This document shows, one piece after another, positions 26,343-34,619 of a stretch of 64,000 nucleotides of DNA. A program made the position numbers and the translations under genes. Source of the DNA: Herbaspirillum hiltneri N3 (GTDB lineage Bacteria > Pseudomonadota > Gammaproteobacteria > Burkholderiales > Burkholderiaceae_D). The DNA lies in the NCBI RefSeq assembly GCF_001267925.1, contig NZ_CP011409.1:1674001-1738000 (forward strand), written 5' to 3'. Every line of letters begins with the position of its first letter. Position 1 is the stretch's first letter. A model generated the notes under the pieces. That model ran no database searches and was not told the origin of the DNA. It saw nothing but the letters and a program-made list of their open reading frames with translations.

Positions 26343-27077
26343 ATGAAAACCGTATTGATCACAGGCTGTTCTTCCGGCTTCGGGCTGGAGACGGCCCAAT
26401 ATTTTCTCGACCGCGACTGGAACATCATCGCCACCATGCGCACCCCGCGCGAAGATCTGCTGCCGCGTTCGGAGCGCCTGCGCATTCTCGCGCTCGACGT
26501 CACCGATGCGGACAGCATACGGCGCGCCGTCGAGGCCGCCGGGACGATCGACGTGCTGGTCAACAATGCCGGCATCGGTTTGTTGGGCGCGCTGGAAGGC
26601 CTGCCGATGGATAGCGTGCGCGAGATTTTCGACACCAACACTTTCGGCACCATGGCAATGATCCAGGCGGTGCTGCCGCAATTCCGCCGGCGCATGGCAG
26701 GCGTGATCGTCAACGTCACATCGAGCGTCACGCTCAAGCCGCTGCCGCTGTTGTCGGTGTACACGGCGAGCAAGGCGGCGGTCAATGCCTTCACCGAATC
26801 GCTGGCGCTGGAGCTGAAGCAATTCAATGTGCGCGTGAGCCTGGTGTTGCCGGGACGGGCGCCGTCCACCCGCTTCGGCGAGAACGCGCGGCCGCGCATG
26901 CAGGCCGGTATCCACGAAAGCTACACCGACCTGGCGCAACGCATCTTCGCCGAATGGGGAGAGCCTGCACCGGTGACCGGAGCCGGCGATGTGGCGGAAG
27001 CAGTGTGGCTCGCGGCCACCGATCCGGCTACACCGATGCGGCTGGCGGCCGGCGCCGATGCGGTGGCGTTGATGTGA
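26343..27077 (+). CDS. SDR oxidoreductase
   Basis: A 244-residue classical SDR. Cofactor motif VLITGCSSGFGLETAQYFLD at residues 4-23, NNAG in VLVNNAGIGLLGALEG, Ser in VNVTSSVTLKP and the YxxxK motif in SVYTASKAAVNAF. AAGGA precedes the ATG at 26343. It is divergent from the AraC gene at 25320, which probably controls it. Substrate unknown. Confidence 0.92.
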   Translation: MKTVLITGCSSGFGLETAQYFLDRDWNIIATMRTPREDLLPRSERLRILALDVTDADSIRRAVEAAGTIDVLVNNAGIGLLGALEGLPMDSVREIFDTNTFGTMAMIQAVLPQFRRRMAGVIVNVTSSVTLKPLPLLSVYTASKAAVNAFTESLALELKQFNVRVSLVLPGRAPSTRFGENARPRMQAGIHESYTDLAQRIFAEWGEPAPVTGAGDVAEAVWLAATDPATPMRLAAGADAVALM

Positions 27078-27232
27078 GCCGCTCCCGTTGAATCGGGGAG
27101 ATGGGCAAATTCCCCGGTATTATTTCCGGCACTATTTTCGGCGGACAGAATCGAAAACAGGCGGGACGGTACCGGAGAGAAGCGCCCGCGAGAGCGATTC
27201 ATCCCACATCTTCCCCAATTCAGGAGACCAGC

Positions 27233-27712
27233 ATGACCAGCAAAAACACACTTTGTCTCTGGTATGACGGCGCCGCGCTCGAGGCTGCGCAGTTCTATGC
27301 CGCGACATTTCCCGACAGCGCCGTCGGCGCGGTGCATCGCGCACCCGGCGACTATCCTTCCGGCAAGGAAGGCGATGTCCTCACGGTCGAGTTCACGGTA
27401 CTCGGCATTCCCTGCATCGGCCTCAACGGCGGTGCGGCGTTCCGGCACAGCGAGGCGTTCTCGTTCCAGGTCGCCACCGACGATCAGGAAGAAACCGACC
27501 GCCTGTGGAATGCGATCGTGGGCAACGGCGGCCAGGAAAGCGCCTGCGGCTGGTGCAAGGACAAGTGGGGTTTGTCGTGGCAGATCACGCCGCGGGTGCT
27601 CACGGATGCGGTCATGGGAGCCGACAAGGCTGCGGCCAAACGTGCGTTCGAAGCCATGATGGAAATGCGAAAAATCGACGTGGCCGCGATTGAAGCAGCG
27701 GTGCGCGGCTGA
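27233..27712 (+). CDS. VOC-family protein (PhnB-like, 3-demethylubiquinone methyltransferase domain)
   Basis: A 159-residue protein of the PhnB-like VOC family. It carries TLCLWYDGAALEAAQFYAAT, IPCIGLNGGAAFRHSEAFSF and ACGWCKDKWGLSWQITPRVL, all typical of this group. The family name is historical; methyltransferase activity is not expected from the fold. CAGGAGA lies before the ATG at 27233. The preceding 155 bases hold no gene. Confidence 0.9.
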   Translation: MTSKNTLCLWYDGAALEAAQFYAATFPDSAVGAVHRAPGDYPSGKEGDVLTVEFTVLGIPCIGLNGGAAFRHSEAFSFQVATDDQEETDRLWNAIVGNGGQESACGWCKDKWGLSWQITPRVLTDAVMGADKAAAKRAFEAMMEMRKIDVAAIEAAVRG

Positions 27713-27895
27713 TCCCCGTCGCTGCAGAGAGTTGACGGAGAGGCAACGTTTCATGGCGAGCGGTGTAACAACTGTAAGGGAATGTTTACAAGCGTCCGGG
27801 GACCGAAACTATTGGGAGAGAATGCGGCTCGAACAGACGTCCATATTCCATTGCTGCGAAAGCAGCGACCTTATATTTCAAACAGGGACCTCATC

Positions 27896-28111
27896 ATGAA
27901 AACAATCCAAAAAATCACAGTCATTTCCATCACGGTCTGCGCGCTGGCGGCGATGAGCGGTTGCAGCAACATGTCGCGACGCGACAAGAACACGGCGGTG
28001 GGCGCCGGTATCGGTGCGGTAGCCGGTGCGGTCCTGACCGGCGGCAGCGGCATCGGCACCGCAGGCGGCGCTGCAGTCGGCGGCGTCATCGGCCATCAGA
28101 TCGGCAGGTAA
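27896..28111 (+). CDS. Glycine-zipper lipoprotein (OsmB-like)
   Basis: A 71-residue lipoprotein. The signal peptide ends ALAAMSGCSN with the lipobox Cys. A charged SRRDKN stretch precedes a glycine zipper, AVGAGIGAVAGAVLTGGSGI and beyond, ending GGVIGHQIGR. This is the OsmB/SlyB-like small outer-membrane type. AGGGAC lies before the ATG at 27896; upstream frame is discounted. Likely an envelope-stress protein, by analogy only. A strong terminator follows. Confidence 0.85.
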   Translation: MKTIQKITVISITVCALAAMSGCSNMSRRDKNTAVGAGIGAVAGAVLTGGSGIGTAGGAAVGGVIGHQIGR

Positions 28112-28135
28112 GGCAATTTCTCTTCGGTGAAGAGC

Positions 28136-28168
28136 AAAAAAAGAGGACCGCGCGGTCCTCTTTTTTTT
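28136..28168. terminator. Bidirectional rho-independent terminator
   Basis: GAGGACCG and CGGTCCTC form the stem core, flanked by seven As and eight Ts. It serves the lipoprotein and the converging YciI gene. Confidence 0.9.
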
Positions 28169-28171
28169 GCC

Positions 28172-28474
28172 TCAATCCGGTTGCACCGGCGTCGCCGCAG
28201 TTTTCCCGACCACCGTCGTCCATGGCCGCACCTGCCATTGCGTCACCACGCCGTTGAGGACGTAGGGATCCTTCCTGGCGAAATTCTCGGCAACTTCCGG
28301 GGAGTCGCCGGTGAACAACAACAGGGCTTCGTCTTCCGGATCGGCCAGCGCACCGCCGAGGATCAGTTCACCGCGCGCGCTGGCTTCCCAGGCATAGCCG
28401 AGGTGCTCGCTGCGGAACGGTTGTTTGGCGGTCTTGCTGTCTTTGACGAAGCGATAAAACAAGGCGTAGTGCAT
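28172..28474 (-). CDS. YciI-family protein
   Basis: A 100-residue YciI-like protein of the ferredoxin-like dimeric alpha/beta fold. It opens MHYALFYRFVKDSKTAK and has the conserved His in SEHLGYAWEA and the FARKDPYVLNGVV segment. GAGG lies before the ATG. YciI proteins are small enzymes or binding proteins of uncertain role. It is a single gene. Confidence 0.85.
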   Translation of the reverse strand: MHYALFYRFVKDSKTAKQPFRSEHLGYAWEASARGELILGGALADPEDEALLLFTGDSPEVAENFARKDPYVLNGVVTQWQVRPWTTVVGKTAATPVQPD

Positions 28475-28521
28475 GGCAACCTCTTTTCGATGATGAAGGT
28501 GAATAACGCAAATTGTACGCC

Positions 28522-28548
28522 GACATCAAACTGACATCGAGCTGACAT
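28522..28548. repeat. Three phased GACATC motifs
   Basis: GACATC occurs at 28522, 28533 and 28543, about one helical turn apart, between the YciI gene and the solute-binding protein gene. It may be a regulator site. The rest of 28475-28837 shows no gene. Confidence 0.35.
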
Positions 28549-28837
28549 CGGGCCGGCATTCGGCCCACTTCCAGCATGCTCCAAGCGTGCTTCAGCGCCC
28601 CTTTCCGGGCTGTGTTCCTGGTTGCAGTTTCAATAGGCGTCGGGTAACATCATTCGTCCGTCATGCCGGAAGAATCAAAGAAATAACCGGCGGCGGCATC
28701 GCATTTGCACGACATCGCGTTGTTGGTCTGTGGCAATAAAAAATAAACGCCCGCAAGCCGCACAAAAGAATACGTAATCAGTACACGGTGCACATGAAGG
28801 GGGCCGTATTTCAGTCATTCTTACCGCCGGGGGAACG

Positions 28838-29650
28838 GTGATCCGCCGACGCTTCGCCAGCATCGTCTGTGCATGCAGCATGTTGTTCATCACATGCGCC
28901 ACAGACACGGCCCAGGCAGCCGGTCCCGATTGCTCCCGCCCTTATACGCTTGCTCTGCACGACCACGGCCTGTTGTACTCCGCCGATACCGATACCGGCA
29001 TCGACAAGGACTTCGCCGATGAGCTGATCCGCCGCAGCGGCTGCAAAGTCGGCGTCAGCCTGATGTCGCGCGCACGTATCTGGCAACTGATCGAATCGGG
29101 CGCGCTCGACTTCAGCCTGTCCGGCATCGCCAGCTCGGAGCGTCGCGGCTTCGCCTCTTTTGCCTGGTACTTCAGCAACAAGTATTACTTGCTAGTGCGC
29201 AAGGATGCCGGCATGCGTCAACTGGTCGAGTTCGAACGCAGCGAGACCTTCCGGCTCGGCGTGATCCGCAGTTTCCGCTATAGCGCCTCGGCTAATCGCC
29301 TGGTCGACAAGCTGACGGCCGCCAACCGTGTGACCCAGGCCGGCGGTCTCGATCCGCTGTACAAGGCGCTGATGGCCAATCGTATCCAGGGCATGATCAT
29401 GGAGCCGTTCGACTATCCGGTGGTGGAAGAGAAGCACATTCGCGACGTTACTGCGATCATCGAATTCAACGACCCTTCGGTCCCGCACGGCTTGATCATG
29501 TCGAACAAGGCCTTGCCTCCCGGTGAGCGCGACAAGTGGCGTACACTGGTTGACGAGATGCGCGCCGACGGCACCATCCGCCGCATTTTCGAAAAATATT
29601 TCCCGCCCGCGCTGGCGGCATCGATGGTCGATTTCAAGGCGGAGCCGTGA
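28838..29650 (+). CDS. Periplasmic solute-binding protein (type 3 family)
   Basis: A 270-residue amino-acid-type substrate-binding protein. The signal peptide (MIRRRFASIVCACSMLFITC...TAQA) is cleaved near residue 27. The SBP_bac_3 core has DTGIDKDFADELIRRSGCKV, IESGALDFSLSGIASSERR and the C-terminal MRADGTIRRIFEKYFPPAL. Start is GTG with GGGGGAAC just upstream. It has no transporter genes beside it; its TGA overlaps the GTG of the CHASE/GGDEF/EAL gene, so it probably feeds a signal to that sensor rather than to an ABC importer. Confidence 0.88.
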   Translation: MIRRRFASIVCACSMLFITCATDTAQAAGPDCSRPYTLALHDHGLLYSADTDTGIDKDFADELIRRSGCKVGVSLMSRARIWQLIESGALDFSLSGIASSERRGFASFAWYFSNKYYLLVRKDAGMRQLVEFERSETFRLGVIRSFRYSASANRLVDKLTAANRVTQAGGLDPLYKALMANRIQGMIMEPFDYPVVEEKHIRDVTAIIEFNDPSVPHGLIMSNKALPPGERDKWRTLVDEMRADGTIRRIFEKYFPPALAASMVDFKAEP

Positions 29651-32600
29651 ACTGGATACGGCAGATCCTGCTGCCCTTGACGATCCTGGTCGCCGGCCTG
29701 TGCGTGACCTGGCTGGCCTGGGACCACGAGCGCGATGCCTCGCAGAAAGAGCTGCGTGCGCAATTCGATTTTTCCCTGCGCGAGGCGGTCAGCCGCGTCG
29801 AGCAGCGCGTCTCCAGCTATGAACAGATGCTGCACGGCGTGCAAGGCCTGTTCACCGCCAGCGGGAAATTCGATCGGGTGGCGCTGCACGACTATGTCGC
29901 GTCGTTGAACCTCGATGCCAATTTTTCCGGCATCCAGGCCATCGGTGCGGAAGAGTGGATTACCAGCGCCGACAAGACCGCGCACATTGCGCGCATGCAC
30001 GAACTGGGTTTCACCGACTACGCCATCCGTCCCGCTGGCGAGCGTCCCGACTATGCGCCGATCGTGATGCGCGAACCCTACGTCGGCCGCAATCGCGTGG
30101 CCTTCGGCTTCGATCCCTGGGCCGAAGCCAATCGCCGCCTAGCCATGGAAAAAGCGCGCGACTCAGGCATGGCGGCAATTTCCGGCAAGGTCAAGCTGGA
30201 TCTCGACGCCGACGGCCAGGGTCAGCCGAGCTTTGTCATGTATTTGCCGATCTACGCGCGCGGCATGCCGCAATCGACCATCGCCGAGCGCCGCGCCAAC
30301 CTGATCGGCTGGGTGCACGCCTCGTTCCGCATGAGCGACGTAGTCGCCAGCCTGTACGGCGAGCAGCCGATGGGTGTCGCGTTCGCGATCTATGATGGCG
30401 TCGAACCGTCGACCGAGGCCTTGCTCTATCAATCGGCAGTCGGCCTCGACAACAAGAAACCGACACTGATCAGCGCGACCGAGTACCTCGTGGTGGCCGG
30501 CCACAACTGGACGCTGTCCATGAACACGCTCGACGACTTCACCACCCGTTTCGGCCGCAACGCCGAAGTGCAGACCGCCCTGACCGGCGTCGGCCTGAGC
30601 ATGTTGCTGGCATTGCTGGCCTGGCTGCTGATGTCGAGCCGGCGCCGCGCACTTCGCCTGGCCAACAAGATGACCAGCGAACTGCGCGCCAGCGAAGAAC
30701 AGTTCCGCGCCATCGCCGACTGCACCGTCAACTGGGAAGTATGGTGGGGCCTGGACGGCAAGCCGCGCTGGATCAATCCGTCGGTGTTCCATTACACCGG
30801 CTATACGGTTGAAGAGTGCATGGCGATGCGGAACTTCAGGACGCAGTTCATTTATCCGGAAGACCTGCCGCGTGTGGCGCCCGAACTCGACAAGGGCTTG
30901 CTCGGCGAACGCGGCGACGATCTGGAATTCCGCTGCATTCGCAAGGACGGTTCACTGTTCTGGCTGTCGGTATCGTGGCTGCCGATCACCGACGCCAATG
31001 GCGTCTTCACGGGTTTCCGCACCAGCGGTCGCGACATCACCGAACGCAAACAAGCCGAAGCCGAACTGCGCATCGCTGCGGTGGCTTTTGATTCGCTCGA
31101 AGGCATGATGGTCACCGACGCCGACGGCAAGATCCTGCGCGTGAACCAGGCCTTCACCAAGATTACCGGTTACGACGTTGAGGACGTCATCGGCAAGACG
31201 CCGCGCCTGCTGCGCTCGGACCGTCACAGCCCGGCCTTCCATCGGGCCATCTGGGAAAGCGTGCGCCACTCCGGCGGCTGGCAGGGGGAAATATGGAACC
31301 GCCGCAAGAACGGCCAGGTTTATCCCGAATGGCTGACCATCTCGGCGGTGAAGAGCGACGACGGTGTCGTCACACATTACGTCGGCACCCATCACGACAT
31401 CACCGAACGCAAGATCGCCGAAGAGCGCATCAAGGAGCTGGCCTTCTTCGACGCTCTCACGCGCCTGCCCAATCGCACACTGCTGCTCGACCGCCTCAAG
31501 CAGGCGATCGCGGCCAGCACGCGCAACAAGACCAGCAGCGCCTTGCTGTTCATCGATCTCGATCATTTCAAGACGCTCAACGACACGCTCGGCCATGACA
31601 AGGGAGACCTGTTGCTCAAGCAGGTCGCACAGCGGCTGGCGGCGAGCGTGCGCGCCAACGACACGGTGGCGCGCGTTGGTGGGGATGAGTTCGTGGTGGT
31701 GCTGGAAAGCCTGCATCGCAATCCGCAGGAAGCCGCCAGCCAGACCAAGTCCATCGGCGAGAAGATCCTCAGCGTGCTCGACTCTCCCTATGAACTGGGC
31801 GAGGTCGAATACCGCACTACCGCCAGCGTCGGCGCCACAGTATTCCGCGGTCGCCAGGCCTCGATCGACGAACTGCTCAAGCAGGCCGACCTGGCGATGT
31901 ACAAGTCCAAGGAAACCGGCCGCAACGCCATGAGCTTCTTCGATCCTGCGATGCAGACCGTGGTGCTGGAACGCGCCGCGCTCGAAGCCGGCCTGCGCAA
32001 GGCCATCGACGGCGGCCAGCTGGTGTTGCACTACCAGGCGCAGGTGGTCGACGGCGGCCGCGTGACCGGCGCCGAAGTGCTGGTGCGCTGGCAGCATCCG
32101 CAGCGCGGCACGGTGCCGCCGTCGGAATTCATTCCGCTGGCCGAAGAGACCGGCCTGATCCTTTCGCTCGGCAACTGGGTCATGGAAACCGCCTGCACGC
32201 AGCTGGCGCGCTGGGCCCAGCGCGCCGATACCTCGCACCTGAGCATCGCCGTCAACGTCAGTGCGCAGCAATTCCGCGAAGCCGATTTCGTCGCGACCGT
32301 ATGCGGCATCATCGAACGTACCGGCGCCAATCCGAAACGCCTCAAGCTCGAGTTGACCGAGAGCCTGCTGGTCGACAACGTCGAAGACATCATCCAGAAG
32401 ATGTATGCGCTCAAGGCCAAGGGCGTCGAGTTCTCGCTCGATGACTTCGGCATCGGCTATTCGTCTTTGTCCTATCTCAAACGCTTGCCGCTGAATCAGC
32501 TTAAAATCGACCAGTCGTTTGTGCGCGATGTCCTGATCGACCCCAACGATGCCTCCATCGCCAAGACCATCGTCGCACTCGCGCAAAGTCTCGGCCTGGG

Positions 32601-32757
32601 TGTCATCGCCGAGGGTGTCGAGACCGACGCGCAGCGCGATTTCCTGGCCGATGCAGGATGCCACGCCTACCAGGGCTACTTCTTCTGCCGGCCGCTGCCG
32701 CTGGACGGGTTCGAGCAATTCGTCCAGGCCTTCGATCCGATTCTCGATATGGAGTAA
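29647..32757 (+). CDS. CHASE-PAS-PAS-GGDEF-EAL membrane protein
   Basis: A 1036-residue inner-membrane c-di-GMP protein, starting with GTG in a 4-base overlap. Order: helix ~5-25, periplasmic CHASE ~60-280 (VMREPYVGRNRVAFGFDPWA), helix ~311-330, PAS ~349-470, PAS ~476-590, GGDEF ~594-765, EAL ~775-1030. The cyclase site RVGGDEF is intact and preceded by the inhibitory RxxD (RAND). The phosphodiesterase part has EVLVRW (EVL in place of EAL), ELTES, DDFGIGYSSLSYLKRLP, KIDQSFV and EGVET, all expected active-site residues. Both activities therefore look possible. Ligand input probably comes from the coupled binding protein. Confidence 0.93.
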   Translation: MNWIRQILLPLTILVAGLCVTWLAWDHERDASQKELRAQFDFSLREAVSRVEQRVSSYEQMLHGVQGLFTASGKFDRVALHDYVASLNLDANFSGIQAIGAEEWITSADKTAHIARMHELGFTDYAIRPAGERPDYAPIVMREPYVGRNRVAFGFDPWAEANRRLAMEKARDSGMAAISGKVKLDLDADGQGQPSFVMYLPIYARGMPQSTIAERRANLIGWVHASFRMSDVVASLYGEQPMGVAFAIYDGVEPSTEALLYQSAVGLDNKKPTLISATEYLVVAGHNWTLSMNTLDDFTTRFGRNAEVQTALTGVGLSMLLALLAWLLMSSRRRALRLANKMTSELRASEEQFRAIADCTVNWEVWWGLDGKPRWINPSVFHYTGYTVEECMAMRNFRTQFIYPEDLPRVAPELDKGLLGERGDDLEFRCIRKDGSLFWLSVSWLPITDANGVFTGFRTSGRDITERKQAEAELRIAAVAFDSLEGMMVTDADGKILRVNQAFTKITGYDVEDVIGKTPRLLRSDRHSPAFHRAIWESVRHSGGWQGEIWNRRKNGQVYPEWLTISAVKSDDGVVTHYVGTHHDITERKIAEERIKELAFFDALTRLPNRTLLLDRLKQAIAASTRNKTSSALLFIDLDHFKTLNDTLGHDKGDLLLKQVAQRLAASVRANDTVARVGGDEFVVVLESLHRNPQEAASQTKSIGEKILSVLDSPYELGEVEYRTTASVGATVFRGRQASIDELLKQADLAMYKSKETGRNAMSFFDPAMQTVVLERAALEAGLRKAIDGGQLVLHYQAQVVDGGRVTGAEVLVRWQHPQRGTVPPSEFIPLAEETGLILSLGNWVMETACTQLARWAQRADTSHLSIAVNVSAQQFREADFVATVCGIIERTGANPKRLKLELTESLLVDNVEDIIQKMYALKAKGVEFSLDDFGIGYSSLSYLKRLPLNQLKIDQSFVRDVLIDPNDASIAKTIVALAQSLGLGVIAEGVETDAQRDFLADAGCHAYQGYFFCRPLPLDGFEQFVQAFDPILDME

Positions 32758-32761
32758 CCAC

Positions 32762-33472
32762 ATGTCCGCTGCTTCCAAGATTGCCGATTTCCCCATCAAC
32801 GCCAAGTGGGCGGCGCAGCATCCCGAACGCATCCAGTTGTATTCGCTACCGACGCCCAACGGCGTCAAGGTCTCGATCATGCTGGAAGAAACCGGCCTGG
32901 CCTACGAGCCGCACCTGGTCAGCTTCGACAGCAACGACCAGTTCTCGCCGGAATTCCTGTCGCTCAATCCGAACAACAAGATCCCGGCGATCATCGATCC
33001 CGACGGTCCGGGCGGCAAGCCGCTCGCGCTGTTCGAATCGGGCGCGATCCTGATCTACCTGGCCGAGAAAACCGGCAAGTTCCTGCCGCAGGATCCGGCC
33101 GCGCGCTACCAGGCCATCCAGTGGGTGATGTTCCAGATGGGCGGCATCGGTCCGATGTTCGGCCAGCTCGGCTTCTTCCATCGCTTCGCCGGCAAGGAAT
33201 ACGAAGACAAGCGTCCGCGCGACCGCTACGTCGCCGAATCACGCCGCCTGCTTGGCGTGCTCGACCAGCGCCTGACGGATCGCGAATGGGTGATGGGCGA
33301 GTACGGCATCGCCGACATCGCGATCTTCCCGTGGGTGCGCAACCTGGTCGGCTTCTACGAAGCGGGTGAGCTGGTCGGTTTTCAGGACTTCAAGAACATC
33401 CGGCGCACGCTCGATGCCTTCGTCGCACGTCCGGCGGTGATCAAGGGCCTGACGATTCCGGCGCGCGGCTGA
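32762..33472 (+). CDS. Glutathione S-transferase (YghU/YfcG type)
   Basis: A 236-residue soluble enzyme. The thioredoxin-fold N-terminus reads IQLYSLPTPNGVKVSIMLEE and LNPNNKIPAIIDPDG, with the ESGAILIYLAE helix cap that binds glutathione. The C-terminal helical domain has GIADIAIFPWVRNL. The N-terminal shape matches disulfide-reductase type GSTs (YfcG/YghU). GGAG precedes the ATG at 32762, four bases after the EAL gene stop, so co-transcription is likely. Confidence 0.9.
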   Translation: MSAASKIADFPINAKWAAQHPERIQLYSLPTPNGVKVSIMLEETGLAYEPHLVSFDSNDQFSPEFLSLNPNNKIPAIIDPDGPGGKPLALFESGAILIYLAEKTGKFLPQDPAARYQAIQWVMFQMGGIGPMFGQLGFFHRFAGKEYEDKRPRDRYVAESRRLLGVLDQRLTDREWVMGEYGIADIAIFPWVRNLVGFYEAGELVGFQDFKNIRRTLDAFVARPAVIKGLTIPARG

Positions 33473-33515
33473 GCGCGGCAAGAAGATCGCCGCAGCATGC
33501 TTCAGGAAGTGAACC

Positions 33516-34415
33516 ATGTCCTTTGACGGACGCCTGCTGGCCGGCGTCAGCGTGTTGGCGGCGGTGATCGAGCGCGGCACCTTTGCGCGCGCAGCCGAGG
33601 CGCTCAACATGTCGGACTCCGGCGTCAGCCGCGCTATCGCCCGGCTGGAGGCGCGCGTCGGCGTTCGCTTGCTGGACCGCACCACGCGTTCGATGAGCCT
33701 GACCGACGAAGGCCGGCGTTTCTACGAACAAGTGGCGCCGCTGCTGGCGGGCATCGAAGAAGCCGCCATCGACGCCTCCGGTTCGGCCAGCGCCGTGCGC
33801 GGCCGCCTGCGCGTCGATCTCGATCCGTTCTTCTCGCGTCTGCTGCTGGCTTCGCATCTCGGCGCTTTCCTCGAAAAATATCCCGACCTGACGCTGGAAC
33901 TGACCACGCGCGAGCATTTCGGCGACCTGGTGGCTGACGGCATTGACGTCGCCATCCGCTTCGGCAAGCCGCCCACCTCGACCACGGTGGCGCGCAAGCT
34001 GCTGGAGACGCGCATCCTCACGGTGGCCTCGCCGGCCTACCTCGCCAAACACGGCAGGCCGTCGCATCCGTCCGAGCTGGTCAACCATCAGTGCATCCAT
34101 TTCCGCGATCCGATCACGGGTCGGCCGTACGAATGGGTGTTTCAGAAGGGACGCAAGGTGGTCGAAGTGGCTCCGCCGGGGCGGCTCATTCTCAACGACT
34201 CCGGCACCATGCTGCTGGCCTGCAGTTCCGGCGCCGGCATCGCCCAGATCCTGGCGCTGGGTACGCAGAACGTATTGAAGCAGGGGCAGCTGGTGGAGAT
34301 TTTCCCGGACTGGCCGGACGAACGCTTTCCGCTTTACGCGCTGCATCCTTCGCGGCACAGGCCACCCGCCAAAGTGCGCGCCTTCATCGACTTCGTACTT
34401 GAGGCGGTAGGCTGA
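33516..34415 (+). CDS. LysR-family regulator
   Basis: A 299-residue LysR protein. The HTH (FARAAEALNMSDSGVSRAIA) occupies residues ~18-40 and is followed by LEARVGVRLLDRTTRSMSLT. The C-terminal sensor domain is of the usual type-2 periplasmic-binding fold (LELTTREHFGDLVADGIDVA). It lies 43 bp after the GST gene on the same strand. Targets unknown; the GST gene and the downstream kinase are both candidates. Confidence 0.9.
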   Translation: MSFDGRLLAGVSVLAAVIERGTFARAAEALNMSDSGVSRAIARLEARVGVRLLDRTTRSMSLTDEGRRFYEQVAPLLAGIEEAAIDASGSASAVRGRLRVDLDPFFSRLLLASHLGAFLEKYPDLTLELTTREHFGDLVADGIDVAIRFGKPPTSTTVARKLLETRILTVASPAYLAKHGRPSHPSELVNHQCIHFRDPITGRPYEWVFQKGRKVVEVAPPGRLILNDSGTMLLACSSGAGIAQILALGTQNVLKQGQLVEIFPDWPDERFPLYALHPSRHRPPAKVRAFIDFVLEAVG

Positions 34416-34450
34416 TTCATTTTTGATGATGCATTAATGACAATGGAAAA

Positions 34451-34505
34451 GAGGGTTTCACAGACCCTCGGGCGCCTCCTCCGGACAGGAGGATTCAAGT
34501 ATAAT
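34451..34505. other. Intergenic hairpins and a possible -10 box
   Basis: GAGGGT/ACCCTC (34451-34469) and CCTCCT/AGGAGG (34475-34492) form two short hairpins, then TATAAT at 34500-34505. The first may end the LysR unit; the TATAAT may be the promoter of the hybrid kinase at 34620, although no good -35 is visible. Confidence 0.35.
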
Positions 34506-34619
34506 TTTCGCGCGATTTCTCTATAAGAAAAAGAACCTGTATCGCGGTGACCCGGTCTGACCGGTCACGACCATCGTCTTGTTATTCCTTGTCCCCCAAC
34601 ATCACCGACGGAGCACAAC

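Noticed and set aside
30952..32880. A 642-codon minus-strand open frame opposite the GGDEF/EAL gene
   Set aside because: Shadow of an intact, motif-complete protein; no ribosome site or family motif of its own.
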